Position numbers and translations under genes: made by a program. A model generated the notes under the pieces. It searched no databases. It was not told the origin of the DNA and worked only from the letters and a program-made list of their open reading frames with translations. Below, piece by piece: positions 61,830 to 64,000 of a DNA stretch of 64,000 nucleotides; within the stretch, counting starts at the first letter, position 1; the number at the start of each line of letters is the position of its first letter. This DNA is from Hymenobacter lapidiphilus (GTDB taxonomy: Bacteria > Bacteroidota > Bacteroidia > Cytophagales > Hymenobacteraceae): assembly GCF_003417065.2 (NCBI RefSeq), contig NZ_QVLT01000003.1, positions 1-64,000 of the forward strand, written 5' to 3'.

Positions 61830-62276
61830 TTATTTGGAGGCGTCGCGGAGGCCCCGGATATGGTCGTGGGCTTCTTTGATGCCGGCGGCCTGCTTGTCGA
61901 TAACGGTTTTAAGGGCGGCCGGCACGTCCTGCATTTTCGTGGCCTTCTCGTAGGCAGCTTTAGCGTAATCTTCGCCCCGCTCACACTCGGCCAGAATCGC
62001 GTGACGGTCCTTGCCGGTTACGAGGCCTTTGAGGTTGATGAAGGCGCGGTGCACGGCGCTGGTGATGGACGACTCCTCGTCGGGCTTGAGGTCGAGCTTG
62101 AACATCTGGTCTTCCAGCTCCGTGATGTAGCTGGCGCGCTGGGCAGCGTACTTCTTGAAAAGGTCTTTCAGGTCAGCGCCCTCTACGTCGGTTATTGCCT
62201 CGGCGTAGCCTTTCTGGCCATCCTTGAGGGTTTCGATGAGTTCGTTGAGGCCGGCTTGCATTACTTTAGCGTCCAT
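61830..62276 (-). CDS. PA2169-family four-helix-bundle protein (DUF2383)
   Basis: This 148-residue, all-helical protein matches the PA2169/DUF2383 group (LNELIETLKDGQKGYAEAIT at the N-terminus, AVHRAFINLKGLVTGKDRHA in the middle, CERGEDYAKAAYEKA later). It has a ferritin-like bundle spacing of acidic and His residues. Family members are linked to stress conditions, but the reaction is unknown. It is monocistronic with its own terminator. Confidence 0.9.
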   Translation of the reverse strand: MDAKVMQAGLNELIETLKDGQKGYAEAITDVEGADLKDLFKKYAAQRASYITELEDQMFKLDLKPDEESSITSAVHRAFINLKGLVTGKDRHAILAECERGEDYAKAAYEKATKMQDVPAALKTVIDKQAAGIKEAHDHIRGLRDASK

Positions 62277-62342
62277 AGGGAGGTGTTTTTAAGGTAAGGG
62301 TAGAATAGGATCCAAACGGAGAATCCTTGCCTTTACTTACTC

Positions 62343-63598
62343 CTAAACACCCGCCAGGGTTACCGGCGCGGCCACTTGGCTCATGGCGCGGCCGGCCAGA
62401 AAGCCGGTCGTCCAGGCGGCCTGGAAGTTGAAGCCGCCGGTGATGCCGTCGATATCGAGCACTTCGCCCGCGAAGTGCAGGCCTGGCACAAGGCGGCTTT
62501 CCATGGTTTGCATATTTATTTCGGCCAGCGAAATACCTCCGCAGGTCACAAACTCCTCCTTATAGGTAGTCTTACCTGACACGGGCAGGGCCGTGCGCAA
62601 CAGGGCTTCAATCAGGCGATTCTGCAGCTTGGCCGGCAGCTCGTTCCAGCGGGTTTCGGGGCCGATGCCGGCCTGCTCGGCCAGCGTGCGCCACAGCCGC
62701 TGCGGCAGCCCCAGCAGCGGGTTAGATACCACCAGCTTGCGGCCGTGGGGGCCCCGGTGCTCCTGCAAATGACTACGCAGGGTGTCCTCCGTGAAATCGG
62801 GCAACCAGCTGACCAATGCAATGCTGCGGTAGTTGAGTTCGTGCAGCCGGCGCGCGCCCCAGGCCGAGAGCTTGAGCACCGCCGGCCCGCTCAGGCCCCA
62901 GTGCGTAATCAGCACCGGGCCCTCGTAATCGAGCTTTTCGCCGGCCACCCGCACGCGGGCCCGAGGCACGCTCACGCCCGGCAGCTCACGCAGTGGCGAG
63001 TTGGGCACGTTGAAAGTGAACAGGCTCGGCACGGGCTCCTGCACCGCGTGGCCCAGCTGCCGCAGCCAGTTGTACTGCTCCGATTTGGGCGCGCGCCGGT
63101 GGCTACCAGCAGCCGCGCCACGCGCAGTACCGGCGGGGCACTCGAACCGCTTAGCGTCAGCTCAAAGCCACCCTCTGGCAGCATCCGGATGCTGTCGGCC
63201 GCCGTGTGGGTCAGGACTTCGACGCCGGCCCGGCGGGCGGCATCGAGCAGGCACTGGGCCACGGTTTCCGACGAGTCGGTGACGGGGAACATGCGGCCGT
63301 CGGGCTCGGTTTTGAGCTGCACGCCGCGGTCGGCGAACCAGCGGACCGTGTCGGGCGCGCCAAATGTGTGGAAGGGCTGCTTGAGCTGCGCGCCGCCACG
63401 CGGGTAGTGCTGCACCAACTGGGCCGGCGTGTCGGCGGCGTGCGTCAGGTTGCAGCGCCCGCCGCCCGAAATCCGCACCTTGCTCAGCAGTTTGCCGGTT
63501 TTTTCGAGCAGCAGCACCCGTAGCGCCGGGTTTGCCTCGGCGCAGGCAATGGCCCCGAAAAATCCCGCTGCTCCACCGCCCAGCACTGCTATCGTCAT
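62343..63598 (-). CDS. BaiN/HI0933-like NAD(P)/FAD-dependent oxidoreductase, one frameshift near 63088
   Basis: The ATG at 63598 opens an FAD-binding fold (TIAVLGGGAAGFFGAIACAE, then KVRISGGGRCNLTH). After LLVATGARP the frame loses sense, while the next frame continues SEQYNWLRQLGHAVQEPVPS to the end, with ITHWGLSGPAVLKLSAWGAR and EVLDIDGITGGFNFQAAWTT. One added G in the GGG run at 63087-63089 restores 418 residues, the normal family length. Relatives are flavoproteins such as BaiN/YhiN whose usual substrate is unclear. Confidence 0.88.
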
Positions 63599-63617
63599 CC
63601 GTTCATCTACCACGCTG

Positions 63618-63625
63618 CAAAGGTA
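63618..63625 (-). promoter_or_regulatory. -7 element (TACCTTTG) for the flavoprotein gene
   Basis: CAAAGGTA on the plus strand matches TAnnTTTG in reverse, 19 bases before the start codon. Confidence 0.55.
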
Positions 63626-63633
63626 AGCCGCCC

Positions 63634-64000
63634 TCAGCAATAGCTCAGCGCGGCTACCACATCATCGTGGCGGAACTGGTATTGGGTGAGCTGGCGGATG
63701 ACCGATGAATCGACCTGTTTGCCGCCGCTGGTGCCCTCAGCAAAAGTAGGCGGCTCCAGGCCAAGCTGAGTGGCAGCGGCAGTAAAAAACGTGCGTCGGC
63801 TGGGGTGGCTGGCCGCGCAGCCGTTGAGCGTAAGGCCCCACAGCTCCAGCTCCAGTACCTTCAGTAGCAGCCCGATGCAATCCTGCAGATGGACCATATT
63901 AACTGGCGCTTCGCCGTGGGCTACGCCCGTACGCCCGGCCAGAAAACGGCCCGGCTGCCGGCCGGGGCCCATCAGGCCCGCCATCCGCACCACCGTATTG
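63634..64000 (-). CDS. NAD-dependent epimerase/SDR-like protein, C-terminal part (runs off the window)
   Basis: The visible ~121 residues start inside the protein at NTVVRMAGLMGPGRQPGRF. They continue with GEAPVNMVHLQDCIGLLLKV and end FRHDDVVAALSYC. Strand-loop VVRMAGLMGPGR and the VNMVHLQD block are those of atypical SDR proteins of the YeeZ kind. The N-terminal Rossmann part lies beyond position 64000. The substrate is unknown. Confidence 0.8.
   Translation of the reverse strand, partial: NTVVRMAGLMGPGRQPGRFLAGRTGVAHGEAPVNMVHLQDCIGLLLKVLELELWGLTLNGCAASHPSRRTFFTAAATQLGLEPPTFAEGTSGGKQVDSSVIRQLTQYQFRHDDVVAALSYC

Overview
This is a GC-rich stretch of a Bacteroidota chromosome, most likely Hymenobacter or a close relative in the Hymenobacteraceae. 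The evidence is promoter elements of the Bacteroidota type (TAnnTTTG) ahead of many genes, almost no Shine-Dalgarno sequences, a type IX secretion (T9SS) gene porT coupled to ubiE, a protein with a T9SS C-terminal sorting tail, a DUF5606 protein, and OmpA/PD40 and TonB-domain proteins. It is an ordinary housekeeping region: no rRNA, tRNA, CRISPR array, prophage or transposase was recognised.

Layout. 0-1.2 kb: the end of bioA runs straight into an unrelated membrane-protein frame, so the left edge looks chimeric. 1.3-9.3 kb: acyl-ACP desaturase, a lipoprotein, DUF427, a GNAT/FemAB-like protein, a VWA + MoxR-type AAA pair, and an SMI1/KNR4-HEAT protein. 9.6-20.7 kb: cyclophilin, fasciclin lipoprotein, Mpl-type ligase, DnaB with an intein in its P-loop, a T9SS-sorted protein, GyrB and RsgA. 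20.9-29 kb: KdtA, peroxiredoxin with a Fur/PerR-family regulator, enoyl-CoA hydratase, aspartokinase, fructose bisphosphatase, DUF5606, a TonB-domain protein and EngB. 29-38 kb: a promoter/terminator unit that may encode a small RNA, a PorE-like OmpA protein, ubiE-porT, SDR, a hydrolase, cytidine deaminase, a saccharopine dehydrogenase-like protein and a membrane protein next to an ABC ATPase. 39-49 kb: TrmN6-RNase HI, ClC, MscS, small membrane proteins, FCY1-type cytosine deaminase and an AddB-like nuclease. 49-64 kb: TetA-like MFS, M48 protease, AddA-like helicase-nuclease followed by a broken copy of its own 5' end, thioesterase, cold-shock protein, DEAD-box helicase, DUF2383, a BaiN-like flavoprotein and a partial epimerase.

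Two themes cut across the genes. First, long inverted repeats of at least six sequence families sit between genes, often touching stop codons. One of them lies in frame inside the AddB-like gene, and a repeat-derived Q/N/S-rich tract lies in frame inside the AddA-like gene. Second, six genes are broken by what read as one-base deletions, mostly explicable in short G or C runs. The shared pattern points to sequencing or assembly indels rather than real pseudogenes, and I annotate those genes as whole with the break marked.

Working links between genes: fur/perR with the peroxiredoxin; ubiE with porT; AddA-like with AddB-like (DNA end processing); the cold-shock protein and the DEAD-box helicase, each behind a long leader; rnhA with trmN6; and an ABC ATPase with its damaged membrane partner.
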